Origin: an uncultured Alteromonadaceae bacterium
GTDB taxonomy: Bacteria; Pseudomonadota; Gammaproteobacteria; Enterobacterales; Alteromonadaceae
DNA length: 64,000 nt
Assembly (NCBI GenBank): GCA_947494925.1
Contig: CANLWS010000003.1
Location: 417,959 to 481,958 of the forward strand
Reading direction: 5' to 3'
Part shown: piece after piece, positions 10,301 through 19,057 of the stretch
Layout: the number at the start of each line of letters is the position of its first letter
Numbering within the stretch: position 1 is the first letter of the stretch
Translations under genes and position numbers: made by a program
The notes under the pieces: model-generated
The model's database searches: none
Told to the model about the DNA's origin: nothing
The model's input: only the letters and a program-made list of their open reading frames with translations

Positions 10301-11005
10301 CCAGGCGACCCCACCACTTATACCGGAGATGTGAGAGATCGATGCGCCAATATGACGGTGACGAAAACTGTCAATGCGCGCAGTGCAGAGATTGAAGGTA
10401 TAGAATTAGGCTACGTACAAACGTACGACTTCTTGCCAGACATGTTTGATTGGCCGGAATGGACTGGCGGTTTTGGTGTGTCTGCCAACTATACCTATCA
10501 GCAAAGTGAATATGAGTCGGAACCCTCCTCGATTAACCCAAATATTTTACTGCCGTCTTTTCCAGTGGCAGAAACTCCTGAGCACAGTTACAACATAACC
10601 ACTTTCTGGGAGAGAAATGGTCACCAGATACGTTTAAGTTTCCGAGGGACGTCTGACTCGCTAGTTGGAAGGGATTTCGCGAACAATCAATATGGACGCA
10701 GTTGGAACCAGGGCTCCATTTGGAACGAAGGTCGCAATACATTGGACTTATCCGCTTCATATCAGTTCAGTGACGATATTTCTATTACTTTCCAAGCCAT
10801 CAATTTAACTGATGAAGCCTATCGTACCTATTTTACAAGCCGCACGCTGAATGTTGTGAGAGTCGCAGCGGACAATGCCGCTGGATATGATTTTGTAGCG
10901 CTTGAAGAAGGTAACCCACTTGAAGGTGACGCGCCAACACATCGCACATATACCAAGTATAAGGTGGGTTCAACCTACCGTTTAGGCGTACGCGTTAGAT
11001 TCTAA
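7328..11005 (+). CDS. TonB-dependent receptor for agar oligosaccharides
   Basis: This 1225-residue outer-membrane receptor has a signal peptide ending VLG-Q and a TonB-box-like EVIEVKG around residue 47. A plug domain follows (ADALGRVTGVTVV, TVRGADANQNSITLNGQ), and the long beta-barrel ends in the aromatic residue of GVRVRF. The length and motifs fit the Alteromonadales/Caulobacter type TonB receptors for carbohydrates, which work without SusD. It would move large oligosaccharides into the periplasm using proton-motive force through TonB. The ribosome-binding site GGGAG lies upstream of ATG 7328. It heads a rightward unit with the lipoprotein and sapC-like genes; substrate specificity is inferred from the surrounding agarases. 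Confidence 0.92.
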   Translation: MSVNTQRFRLSGVSIAVLTALSFNVLGQEEATVTEEANMAEQDMEVIEVKGYKGSLKKSINDKRFAKNIVDTINAEDIGKSTDQNIADALGRVTGVTVVSNDGEGTQITVRGADANQNSITLNGQTLTSTDFSQAVDLSSFSADILSKLEVVKTPSADHDEGSLGASVNLVTVRPLNQSENVRSLTLQSRYNDFSEELNHKLQFALSEKFLDDTLGIAITAYDESNAYRKDQYNANNFVESQEYAQAIDQNGDIISGVKVIEPSLASYELHQNESNRYGASLGIQYLPGDVTEIMFDATYSKQKLVRTYDAVQAKSFANNPNWVEGVVPTNFVRPPNPFSDPIDWIQVDTSTYDMTKRLNRFGNGNIVRSDGGQENENLSATLNFKTELSDTFRVEAQVGHSSSKSYSLPSAYTVMENFFQVPGQLLWDAGENVQPVGIDCTGGGDTCRMVYGDSNVDLGDNLYAYTDETGARIAGNADNTALTGFNPQDVASFHLGFISETDRDIEDTITNAQVDFDWDIDEFGITTVEFGAKTSSRNKSVDDQVYSFQSLQASEVIVDPNTGETVVELGGALTQIRGDLIAGDPIPYDDFMASLGYGREGATVGWTPIDVQAAKDLILGDGEVIRNVDNTASRETDIDTKAIYLKANFDLLDGRLTGDIGIRYVETEVEAQGYSGMSYFEQNGSDLEREIDRHTLSQLADRTLPECPTLNLGEDGVAQQYDLKYQRVDGLGWDTSAGPDPSTWVRIPDAGPCHDARFADYADALGDFRAGLGPQPTLNDFNILWQQMWRYADVHTSRTYGWDNAPAWNGATDGANTNYSWGTFENRQVASSPAFRTHKYENFLPSLNVNYAFSDEFVGRLAVSKTMTRPEIDLLRPGYKVTEGSYWGSGNLNVGRVDMFNTQLEPLESNNLDMSLEWYFSDTGLLSLAYFRKDMTNFTDRETTLSFVNSVRNPQNAPENGDDLILVDNGDDSALEGCHPIRGTTEFAYQPGDPTTYTGDVRDRCANMTVTKTVNARSAEIEGIELGYVQTYDFLPDMFDWPEWTGGFGVSANYTYQQSEYESEPSSINPNILLPSFPVAETPEHSYNITTFWERNGHQIRLSFRGTSDSLVGRDFANNQYGRSWNQGSIWNEGRNTLDLSASYQFSDDISITFQAINLTDEAYRTYFTSRTLNVVRVAADNAAGYDFVALEEGNPLEGDAPTHRTYTKYKVGSTYRLGVRVRF

Positions 11006-11038
11006 TAAACGAAAAGAACAAAATATTGGTACAAAGTT

Positions 11039-13201
11039 ATGAAAACATTTAAAAAATCCAACGTTTTATTAGCTGGCGCAATGCTTACAGCTTTAACGGG
11101 TTGTGGTGGGGATTCGGCAGGTGATTTTACGCCACCAGAAAAACCCAATGCGTCTGCACCCACTCATGGTGGAGATATCGTACTCAACGTTAGTGAGAAG
11201 GATGCGCTCACATTTGTCAATTTGTTGGGTACACCAAACGGTGCAGCCAGCGGTGAAGGTGTTGCTACAGATGCAGATGGTAATTATCTCACTGTGACAG
11301 ATATATCGATTACTACATCCGGTCCACGTGTCGATGACATTCTTGATGCAGGCATTGAAGTCAGCGGAAATAAGATAGGTGTCCGTCCGCTGGCGGTAGC
11401 ACCGAATTTAGATACAGATGAAACCCACACAGCAGTCGTTTCTTTCAATATTTCCGATGGTGCAAATAAAACGCCTCGTGCGGCCACCATTGTATTCGAA
11501 GGAGAAGACTTTGCGCCGGTTATTGCAAATGACCTGATCGCAAATTTCACTAGAGATGCTGGCATGAGTGCCATTGACGGCTTGTCGGATGTGACAGATG
11601 CAGATGGGGAAATATTGACCATTAGCAACCTGACTGCTGGCGCAGGGAATCCATTTGATATACCAGTGACGATCAATGGCACAAATATAGAAGTAGATGT
11701 GTCTGCTGTTGAAAATCAAATTCCTGATGGGCAGAAAGTGACATTTGATTTTACTTATACGGTAAGTGATCACCGATTTGACCTAGAGAGAAACTTAACC
11801 TTGAATGTATTGGGTGTTCAGGACATTCCTGGTGCACCTTTGGTTCTGAATTATTTCTTGTCAGAAGATATTCAAGAAACCGATGGAATGCTTGAAGTTG
11901 ACCTTGCCAAAGAAGTGGATGAACGGGAAGGTGATGCCATCGTTATCAGTGACGTTAAATTGGATGGTGATGAATACATAGATTCTTTTGCGGGCAAGGT
12001 TGAGGACAACACCTTATATTTTAATCCTAATGCCTATTATGATGAAATCGCTGCGGGTGCCTTTAGAGACTTCAGGTTTACAATGACAGTAGCAGACGAT
12101 CAAGGTAACACGTCCGATGGGGAACGAGAGTTAACCATTCGCGTAAATGGTGTTGAATCAAACTTGTTGGTCGCCAATGAGATGGATGTCGGATTCGAAA
12201 ATGGTGGAGCCGGCTTTGAAGCGACCTGGTGTGACCCTGGTGCGGGAGTTCAATCTTCAATAGTAGCCAATGGGAGTGCTTCTTTTCAAATGTTGGGGGC
12301 GCCTTGTTACTATGCGGTCACAGCAGATGCCTTCCCGGACTTGGAAGTGGGTGGTAAATACTATTTTCACTACAACACATACGTTGGAAATGGCGAAGCC
12401 TCGCCTTACATCATGCTTAGCGCAGATCCCAACGGTACTCACAACTTCTGGGCTGGTGCCCGTCCATGGCATCCGGCAAACGCATCCTGGCGTCCATTGT
12501 TAGTAGAATTCGATACACAGTCTGGGTATTTGGCAACGGCAAATGGAGATGGCGAAACGCCCATGGACATTGCGGCCCAATTGCGCTTGTTCGTGATGAG
12601 TGCATGGTTAGGTAATGACGGTATGCCAGTATTGGATGACTTTACCTTTGCGCGATTCGACAACCTTGATGGTGTTGATATTCTAACCAGCAGTCCAGGT
12701 ACGTTTGAAGATATTGACTATGTACCAACAGCCACTGGTGGCGGAGTCGTCGAGATAAGGGAAGATCCTAACGATGCTGCCAATAAAGTACTCTATGTCG
12801 ATACGACAGGTGCGACGGAAGCCGTGACTATCAGTTTCCCTATCGAAAATGGTGCGATGGTGTCAGGTGGTCGGTACCGGGTCACATACGATGTTCAGTA
12901 TCTGAACTACGCAGACAATAACGATGCGGGCGCTGATCCCAATATCAATGAGTTTGGTGGTTATCAGTTCGAGGTGGTCTTCAAAAATCCTGATATTGGA
13001 TTGGACTTTACTTTGTTCAGTAATATCTGGAACGGGGCTGACTTTGGGCAGGTACAAAATATCGCAGATGAAACGTCACATTGGTGGGGATTTGGTGCCG
13101 AGACGGATTGGAATAGTGAGAACAATACTGTTAGCTTCGTACTGAAAGGTGTTGGTGCTCAGTACATTATTGATAATATTCAGATTACTCGTGTACCTTA
13201 G
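11039..13201 (+). CDS. Multidomain surface lipoprotein, probable glycan binding
   Basis: The protein has 720 residues with a lipobox (LTGC, Cys22). The first half holds three cadherin/Ig-like repeats with phrases such as TDADGNYLTVTDI and DVTDADGEILTISNL. The second half has two beta-sandwich domains resembling CBM4/9 or galactose-binding modules (from NEMDVGFENGGAGFEATW, and from SSPGTFEDIDYVP to the end). It follows the TonB receptor by 33 bases. I infer that it plays the part SusD-like proteins play in Bacteroidetes, capturing glycan at the cell surface. No catalytic motif is seen. The exact CBM family cannot be fixed by eye. Confidence 0.75.
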   Translation: MKTFKKSNVLLAGAMLTALTGCGGDSAGDFTPPEKPNASAPTHGGDIVLNVSEKDALTFVNLLGTPNGAASGEGVATDADGNYLTVTDISITTSGPRVDDILDAGIEVSGNKIGVRPLAVAPNLDTDETHTAVVSFNISDGANKTPRAATIVFEGEDFAPVIANDLIANFTRDAGMSAIDGLSDVTDADGEILTISNLTAGAGNPFDIPVTINGTNIEVDVSAVENQIPDGQKVTFDFTYTVSDHRFDLERNLTLNVLGVQDIPGAPLVLNYFLSEDIQETDGMLEVDLAKEVDEREGDAIVISDVKLDGDEYIDSFAGKVEDNTLYFNPNAYYDEIAAGAFRDFRFTMTVADDQGNTSDGERELTIRVNGVESNLLVANEMDVGFENGGAGFEATWCDPGAGVQSSIVANGSASFQMLGAPCYYAVTADAFPDLEVGGKYYFHYNTYVGNGEASPYIMLSADPNGTHNFWAGARPWHPANASWRPLLVEFDTQSGYLATANGDGETPMDIAAQLRLFVMSAWLGNDGMPVLDDFTFARFDNLDGVDILTSSPGTFEDIDYVPTATGGGVVEIREDPNDAANKVLYVDTTGATEAVTISFPIENGAMVSGGRYRVTYDVQYLNYADNNDAGADPNINEFGGYQFEVVFKNPDIGLDFTLFSNIWNGADFGQVQNIADETSHWWGFGAETDWNSENNTVSFVLKGVGAQYIIDNIQITRVP

Positions 13202-13222
13202 TAACAAGTTGTCGTATCAATT

Positions 13223-13252
13223 AAAAAACTCCGGCCCTTGCTGGAGTTTTTG
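13223..13252. terminator. Rho-independent terminator after the surface lipoprotein
   Basis: An inverted repeat of AAAACTCC with GGAGTTTT, with a short loop and a T run, follows the stop codon at 13201. The 38 bases before the sapC-like start suggest partial readthrough or a separate promoter for that gene. Confidence 0.8.
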
Positions 13253-13289
13253 TCTTGAGATTGGTAATTAGAGGATAGCAAGAAACACA

Positions 13290-14018
13290 ATGTTGGAACC
13301 CAAACTGGAACTCGTCAATTTTGAGGCCCATAAAAAGGTCAAGATTAGCAATACAAATTTCAATATTGCTGAAAACCATGTCAATTCGGTAACCGTGGTT
13401 GCCAATGAACTGAGTACTTTGGTTCATGAGTACCCGATATTTATTACAAAACACGCCATATCCGGGCAATATCAATTACTTGCCATATTGGGGTTTGAGT
13501 CTGGCCAAAACCTTTATCTGGATGGGGAATCCTGGCGCGGAAGTTATATACCTATGGATATTCTTCGACGTCCATTTCACGCTTATATTCCAGATAAGAA
13601 TAATCCGGCTCAAGGTCAGATTGCAATCGACCTGGCTCATCCCTGGGTGAACGAGACACAAGGTTATTCTTTAGCGGATGACCATGGCAAAGCGTCTGAC
13701 TATTTTAAACGCATTGAAAAAACGTTCTCTCAGCTGATGGGGGGAAATAGCTATACATCAAACGCACTTCAGGTTGCTGACGAGCTTAATCTGCTTGAGT
13801 CGGTAACCGTCAGCGTTGACCTGCCAAACGGTGAAAAAAAGACCTTAAACGGTTTGTATAGTTTTGAACAGGAAAAAGTAACGGCGTTGACAGGCGAAGC
13901 ACTGGAGAAAAGTCATCAGGTGGGGTTATTGCAAATTTGTCATCTTATGTTGTCTTCAGGGGCAAACTTGCCAAAACTCATTGGCTGGTATGATAATCAG
14001 GCTAATGAGAAGGCTTGA
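13290..14018 (+). CDS. SapC family protein
   Basis: This 242-residue protein has no signal peptide. It matches the SapC family (PF07277) in layout: an early EYPIFITKH segment, then LAILGFESGQNLYLDG, WRGSYIPMDILRRPF and IAIDLAHPWV, with a C-terminal GLLQICHLMLSSGANLPKLI. The family was named from an S-layer component of Campylobacter. In marine PULs it recurs beside TonB receptors and tryptophan-halogenase-like proteins, and its biochemical role there is unknown. It is probably cytoplasmic. It is separated from the receptor unit by a terminator and convergent with the halogenase-like gene. Confidence 0.85.
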   Translation: MLEPKLELVNFEAHKKVKISNTNFNIAENHVNSVTVVANELSTLVHEYPIFITKHAISGQYQLLAILGFESGQNLYLDGESWRGSYIPMDILRRPFHAYIPDKNNPAQGQIAIDLAHPWVNETQGYSLADDHGKASDYFKRIEKTFSQLMGGNSYTSNALQVADELNLLESVTVSVDLPNGEKKTLNGLYSFEQEKVTALTGEALEKSHQVGLLQICHLMLSSGANLPKLIGWYDNQANEKA

Positions 14019-14143
14019 TAACGCATTAATTAAGGATGCCTTTATCTCAGCACAAAGATCACACCCAGATTGATCACTTTATCGTTAACATACCCGGAAC
14101 GTTGGATAGTACTAGTCGAACGTCAGTAACGTTAGAGGATGAT

Positions 14144-15613
14144 TCAGCCTTTACAGTAGCGATTTAAGTACTCGCCATGGGAAGGTAATTTTGACACTCT
14201 GACCGCAATGTCTTCCTCGATTCGAGAGAGGAATGCCTGGAGCTCTTGTTTAGACATCTCATCTGCAAGCGGGTGATGTTGTTGTGGAATGAGTCCTTGA
14301 CCAATCATGACCTGCAGCCAGGAATCTGAAAACACTTCATCTTTGCGTTGAACAAAACGGCCTGTGTTTCTGAAAAGTTCCATTCTTGCTTTGAGAGTCT
14401 CTGGCAATTCCATACTTCTGCAGTATTGCCAAAATGGCGAATCGTCACGTTCGGTCTGACAATAATGCAGCACAATAAAATCTTTAATTTCATTGTAATC
14501 AGTTGTCATGTAGTCATTGTACTGGGAAACTTCCAGATCATTTATCCCGTAAGTAGGGAAATATTTAATCAACTGCATGACACCTTGTTGAATGATATGT
14601 ATTGCTGTTGATTCCAATGGCTCGATAAAACCACCGGCCAATCCAAGGGCAACACAGTTTTTATTCCATAGTTTTTCTCGGTGACCTGACACGAACTTGA
14701 TCACTCTCGGCTCAGTAATTCTTTCTCCTTCAACACTGGATAGCAACCTATTTAGCGCGTCGTCATCAGACATATATTCACTGCAATACACGATGCCATT
14801 TCCCATACGATGTTGTAGCGGAATACGCCACTCCCAGCCAGCCTGATTGGCGATTGAACGTGTATAGGGTGGGGGATCACCTTTTAACTTAGTTTGAATA
14901 GGAATTGCGCTGTTCATAGGCAGCCAATGTGACCAATCCACATAAGGCGTTTTCAGGACTTCGCTTATGAGCAAACCACTGAAGCCGGAACAATCAATAA
15001 AAAAATCGGCTTCGACAGTTTGTCCATTTTGTAATTGAAGTGAGGATACATACCCATTTTCAGGCTTTGTGTGGACTTTTTCTACCAGACCTTCAACACG
15101 TGTCACACCTTGTTGCTCGGCTAGTTGCCTAAGTAATTTTGCATATAAGCCTGCATCCAGGTGATAGGCAAAATTTAGTCCGTCTTTAACATGGGCGAAC
15201 TTATCTTGTTTTGCTGCGACACCTTCGGCATTGTATGCGCCAAAAGACTTACTGATACCAAGTTCGACACCTCGTTTCCAGTATTCATGGAAACCGGCTG
15301 CCCACATCCCTAATCCCGTGCTGCCAAAACCATGGAAATAGCTTGCACCTTGTGTTTTCCAATTCTCGAACTGAATGCCCAGTTTAAAACTGCCAGACGT
15401 CAATTTCGCAAAATCAGTAGACCTAATACCCAACATATCATTGAAGAAATGAATACTCGGAATAGTGGCTTCTCCAACGCCGATAGTGCCTAGCTGTTCT
15501 GACTCAACCAAGGTTATGTTTACCTTGGTCAATGCTCTGGACAACAAGGCAGCGGCCATCCACCCAGCTGTTCCGCCTCCTAAAATCACGACTTTGTTTA
15601 CGTTATTACTCAT
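14144..15613 (-). CDS. Tryptophan halogenase-like FAD-dependent protein
   Basis: The protein has 489 residues. The N-terminal FAD site is VVILGGGTAGWMAAALLS, the GxWxxA region includes GVGEATIPSI, and the family motif WxWxIP appears as WEWRIPL about residue 245. A second flavin-site segment, ALGLAGGFIEPLESTAIHI, is present. The enzymes it resembles halogenate tryptophan with FADH2, chloride or bromide and oxygen. PUL-linked members beside TonB receptors and SapC proteins have no proven substrate. It faces gene 15782 across a divergent promoter region that contains an operator copy. The family call is firm and the halogenase reaction is not established. Confidence 0.88.
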   Translation of the reverse strand: MSNNVNKVVILGGGTAGWMAAALLSRALTKVNITLVESEQLGTIGVGEATIPSIHFFNDMLGIRSTDFAKLTSGSFKLGIQFENWKTQGASYFHGFGSTGLGMWAAGFHEYWKRGVELGISKSFGAYNAEGVAAKQDKFAHVKDGLNFAYHLDAGLYAKLLRQLAEQQGVTRVEGLVEKVHTKPENGYVSSLQLQNGQTVEADFFIDCSGFSGLLISEVLKTPYVDWSHWLPMNSAIPIQTKLKGDPPPYTRSIANQAGWEWRIPLQHRMGNGIVYCSEYMSDDDALNRLLSSVEGERITEPRVIKFVSGHREKLWNKNCVALGLAGGFIEPLESTAIHIIQQGVMQLIKYFPTYGINDLEVSQYNDYMTTDYNEIKDFIVLHYCQTERDDSPFWQYCRSMELPETLKARMELFRNTGRFVQRKDEVFSDSWLQVMIGQGLIPQQHHPLADEMSKQELQAFLSRIEEDIAVRVSKLPSHGEYLNRYCKG

Positions 15614-15730
15614 TCTGACTCAGCAAGTTTTTGGGCAGTGACATTGATTTAATAGCAACATACGACAGCTCACTTGCCAAACACAAGGAGGATTGTGAAT
15701 TATTACAATGCTAACCATATTAAACTGTTT

Positions 15731-15742
15731 AATGTTAACAAT
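15731..15742. promoter_or_regulatory. PUL operator copy 3 (AATGTTAACAAT)
   Basis: This 11-of-12 match to ATTGTTAACAAT lies in the 168-base divergent region between the halogenase-like gene and gene 15782, 39 bases before the latter. Half-site-like sequences (GTTTAA, TTTTAACAATT) flank it. Confidence 0.55.
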
Positions 15743-15781
15743 ATGTGGTAGTTTTAACAATTTTTAATACAACATTATTCA

Positions 15782-16438
15782 GTGAAAATTGTGACTAGTA
15801 AGCTTTTTGTCTTTGCCTTTTTATTAATATTGTCTGTGAAAGTACAGGCGAATACACCTGACCCAACTATTAACTATTTTATTGATGGTCGAGTATTGGT
15901 CCCCTGGGAGCTGAGCCTTGAATATGGACAACAAAAAATTGATGAAGATGGTAAAGCCTCTACGGTCAGAGGGAGCCTCAGTCTGGAGGCTGTTGTGAAT
16001 GATGTGGGCAGCGATGTCGTAAAGTTAACGTGGAAACCCAAAGGAATTAAAACCGAGTGGGGGTCAATAAATGAGAATGTTTTGACAGCAACAATGACCA
16101 ATTCTCAACGATGGATTGATTTATCAAGTGTCAAAGATCAGGCTGCCTTGGCCGTTGATGTAAAAGTGATTAAACCGCCGAAAGAACTGGTCGCCTGGAC
16201 CTTGGAGAGTGAATGGAACTGGAAAGAAAGAGCCTCTTTTCCGCTGAAAAATATACTCAGGAAATTACCAAAGAAGAAATGGGTAACCATTCCAATCCCA
16301 CTAAAGTGCTTTGACAATGGAAGCCTCAACTTCGAAAAAATCACCTCAATAATGCAGTTGAAAACGACTGGAAAGATGACGTTGGAATTAGGTAACATCA
16401 GGTTGGCTGCTGCACCACCAAACTCAACCTGTGGGTAA
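15782..16438 (+). CDS. Secreted beta-sandwich protein, possibly a lone ExoP-type binding domain
   Basis: This 218-residue protein starts at GTG 15782 and has a signal peptide ending VQA-N. The mature part reads as one beta-rich domain (YFIDGRVLVPWELSLEYGQ, VKLTWKPKG, WVTIPIPLKCF, MTLELGNIRLA). This resembles the C-terminal galactose-binding-like domain found after GH3 catalytic modules in ExoP-type enzymes, but no GH3 domain is attached. Resemblance is by eye and tentative. It is convergent with the sulfatase, whose stop is only 12 bases away. A periplasmic carbohydrate-binding or accessory role is inferred. The start is uncertain because no good ribosome-binding site is visible. Confidence 0.6.
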   Translation: MKIVTSKLFVFAFLLILSVKVQANTPDPTINYFIDGRVLVPWELSLEYGQQKIDEDGKASTVRGSLSLEAVVNDVGSDVVKLTWKPKGIKTEWGSINENVLTATMTNSQRWIDLSSVKDQAALAVDVKVIKPPKELVAWTLESEWNWKERASFPLKNILRKLPKKKWVTIPIPLKCFDNGSLNFEKITSIMQLKTTGKMTLELGNIRLAAAPPNSTCG

Positions 16439-16450
16439 GTGCTGGTTTCC

Positions 16451-18160
16451 CTAAAAAGGGTCTTTCGGTTTGATTTTTATGATCTCTGCATATTCAACGA
16501 TACCATTTTCCTTTTTCCACTGTTCGCACATAGCAATCAGCTTTGCGACTAGATCTGGCTTTTTGTCTGCGAGGTTATTGACCTCGCCAGGGTCATTTAT
16601 AATGTCGTAAAGTTCAATCGCAACTCCAGGCTTTGCAAGTGTTTGGAGATACCAGCCTGGTTCAATTAATAGCTTCCATTTACCTTGATATATGACACTT
16701 TGTTGGCCTTTATCGTTAAAGAAAATTGCTTCGGGGGGCGTCATTGATTCGCCCCTTAGTAAAGGGACTATACTTCGACCATCCGGTTGTTTTGCCGGCT
16801 TTCCTCTGTAGGTTTTTGGAAACTCGGTGTCGGATAATTCGAGGAATGTTGGGGTAAAATCGCCAACCCAAACGGTATCATTTGAAATTGAACCGGGTTT
16901 AACACGATCCGGCCAATGAACAATACCATGAACTCGTGCGCCACCTTCCCAGAGCAATGCCTTGACACCGACATAAGGCTTGTTCATTAAATCGCCTATG
17001 TGGGCAGCGGCACCATTGTCAGAAAGGTAGATAAGTAGTGTGTTATTCAGCTCGTCATTCTCCTCAAGAGAATCAACAAGCCTGCCAACATTGTCATCAA
17101 TTTTTTCCATCATGGCGCCGTGCAGGGCAGCCTTTAATCGATACTGGTCAATCTTTTCGGGGGACTGTTTTGCCCACATGTGATTAGCTTTTCGGGTTCG
17201 AGCGTTAGCAGGGAACAACCCGAGCTCTACTAGACTTTTATGACGGTTGTCAGAAACGGCTTGTAGGTCTTTGTAGCGTTTGAGGTACTTTTGAACTAAT
17301 TCCTCAGGTGCTTGTAATGGTTTGTGCGGCGCACGATAGGCTACATACATAAAAAACGGTGCGTCTTGTTTTGATGCTTGTTTTACCATGTCTATCGCGC
17401 GGTCTGTGATGCCATCGGTAGCATAAAATGCGTTGCCCAACTTGCCGTGACAACCACTGTAGTGTTGTTTACTGTAGGCATTGTCATAGTAACAGTGCAT
17501 GTTGTAACGCCTGCTAAAATCTAGTTTGGCTTTCTTATTATTTTCATAATAGGGTTGGGCGTCATTTGGCCCAAAGAATAAATTACCTTGTGCTGAGTGA
17601 AATACAAAACTCTGTTGGAAGCCTCTTTGTGGCGGAAGTGCTAAATAGTCCATTTCCAACTCTTCTTGCGTGAGTCGCATTTGAGCTGGGTGCACTTTTT
17701 TCCATTGTGCCTGCATGTCAGGATTGTCTTTCATATAACTACCGCCTAAGTGCCATTTTCCAACCATCATGGTCTGATAGCCATTATCTTTAAGCAGCTC
17801 AGAGATAAGTGGTTGAGCGTATTTCAATCTTGCTCTGTGCGCTGGAAAGGGGAGTTCGCGCACCCAATCTCCAACAACACCACCGCCAAAACCGACATGC
17901 GCAGCATCGACACCCGTCAATAGTGTCGCGCGCGTAGGGCTACACCTGGCGTTGGAATACAAGTTTTTGAATTTAAGCCCTTTGTTGGCTAATTCGTCGA
18001 GACTGGGCGTGTCAATTTCTCCACCAAAACTACCTAAGTCGCTATAACCAGCATCATCTGACATTATCACGACAATATTTGGGCGATTGTCTTCGGCACG
18101 AAGAGCTAGAGGAGTTGCACACAACAGTGCAAGCACTAAATACAAAAATGTGCTGTTCAT
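16451..18160 (-). CDS. Sulfatase, family S1
   Basis: The protein has 569 residues with a signal peptide ending LRA-E. The formylglycine motif is [13 protein letters not shown], with Cys73 as the residue to be oxidised by a sulfatase-maturing enzyme encoded elsewhere. Metal-site signatures include [16 protein letters not shown] at the N-terminus and [13 protein letters not shown] in the middle. Family S1 enzymes hydrolyse sulfate esters on polysaccharides in the periplasm or outside the cell. The start overlaps the GH16 stop by 4 bases (ATGA), so the two are co-translated. Its presence suggests that the natural substrate is a sulfated agar or porphyran-containing galactan. The position of the sulfate attacked cannot be told from sequence alone. 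Confidence 0.92.
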   Translation of the reverse strand: MNSTFLYLVLALLCATPLALRAEDNRPNIVVIMSDDAGYSDLGSFGGEIDTPSLDELANKGLKFKNLYSNARCSPTRATLLTGVDAAHVGFGGGVVGDWVRELPFPAHRARLKYAQPLISELLKDNGYQTMMVGKWHLGGSYMKDNPDMQAQWKKVHPAQMRLTQEELEMDYLALPPQRGFQQSFVFHSAQGNLFFGPNDAQPYYENNKKAKLDFSRRYNMHCYYDNAYSKQHYSGCHGKLGNAFYATDGITDRAIDMVKQASKQDAPFFMYVAYRAPHKPLQAPEELVQKYLKRYKDLQAVSDNRHKSLVELGLFPANARTRKANHMWAKQSPEKIDQYRLKAALHGAMMEKIDDNVGRLVDSLEENDELNNTLLIYLSDNGAAAHIGDLMNKPYVGVKALLWEGGARVHGIVHWPDRVKPGSISNDTVWVGDFTPTFLELSDTEFPKTYRGKPAKQPDGRSIVPLLRGESMTPPEAIFFNDKGQQSVIYQGKWKLLIEPGWYLQTLAKPGVAIELYDIINDPGEVNNLADKKPDLVAKLIAMCEQWKKENGIVEYAEIIKIKPKDPF

Positions 18161-19032
18161 TTTACGGCTACCGGTTTGTAAAATCTCACCCAGTCAATCA
18201 TGAAAGGGTCGCGGCCTGAATCTTTTAATTCAGAGTTTGTGGGAGTCAGCCCTTGTGCAGTGCGCCAATCCTGATCCTCCAAATTAATAATGGCATGCAT
18301 GGGTTTGCTTAAACCTGTGCCCTTTGTGTAATCGAGAGGGTCAATCACTTCTTTCCCCGAAGCAACCCTGACAAGCTTGCCATCGACGTAATATTCTAAG
18401 TGCCAAGGATCACGCCAGTACACACCTATGCGATGAAAATCCTCTCGCCAAACTGTGCCATCGTAATGCCAGGTATCGTCTGTTTTAGGCTGGTAATCCT
18501 GAAATGGCTCGCGAATAAAAACATGATGACTAAGGTGCAACCGCTCGGCAAACCATTTATTTTCAGGCCTGTCTCCTCCATAAGCCTCGAGTACATCAAT
18601 TTCTTCGGTGGAGTCTTTACTTAATAGCCAAAAGTCGGATGCCAGCACCTGATTCATTAACTTGGCTCTAATTTCCATATAGAGGGGGTAAGTCAGTGAC
18701 GCCTTTGACGTAATACTGCCCATTAGCATCTTGTTCGACAGGCGTTTTCTCTTAGCTGTCAGGATCAATCGACCGTCGGCCACGTATGATTGGCTTGGGT
18801 GCCATTCTGTTAAACCAGGACCAGACCATGGATTAATAAAACCTTCTGACCAACGTTCATAAAACTCCTCACTTTTGCCCCGGGCAGGTGCGTCGTAATT
18901 AAAGTCATCAGATAAAGGATGCAATTGCCACTCATAGCCTTTACCTGGGTCTGCGGGAACAGGGTACTGATCCCATTCCGTCGCCATAAGCTTTACAACC
19001 ATAAATGAAATAATCAGGGCTATCAATCGCAT
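18157..19032 (-). CDS. GH16 endo-beta-agarase (or porphyranase)
   Basis: The protein has 291 residues from ATG 19032, preceded by TAAGGAAA; an upstream ATG at 19089 would add 19 residues without a better site and spoil the signal peptide. After the signal come [17 protein letters not shown] and PLSDDFNY, then [13 protein letters not shown], a pattern typical of GH16 agarases. The active-site strand is [11 protein letters not shown], the ExDxxE form with Glu144, Asp146 and Glu149, as in agarases and laminarinases. It should cut internal beta-1,4 links of agarose or porphyran in the extracellular space or periplasm. Agarase is more likely than porphyranase given GH50 and GH117 nearby. Confidence 0.9.
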   Translation of the reverse strand: MRLIALIISFMVVKLMATEWDQYPVPADPGKGYEWQLHPLSDDFNYDAPARGKSEEFYERWSEGFINPWSGPGLTEWHPSQSYVADGRLILTAKRKRLSNKMLMGSITSKASLTYPLYMEIRAKLMNQVLASDFWLLSKDSTEEIDVLEAYGGDRPENKWFAERLHLSHHVFIREPFQDYQPKTDDTWHYDGTVWREDFHRIGVYWRDPWHLEYYVDGKLVRVASGKEVIDPLDYTKGTGLSKPMHAIINLEDQDWRTAQGLTPTNSELKDSGRDPFMIDWVRFYKPVAVK

Positions 19033-19057
19033 CTGGTTTTCCTTATTAATGTTACTT

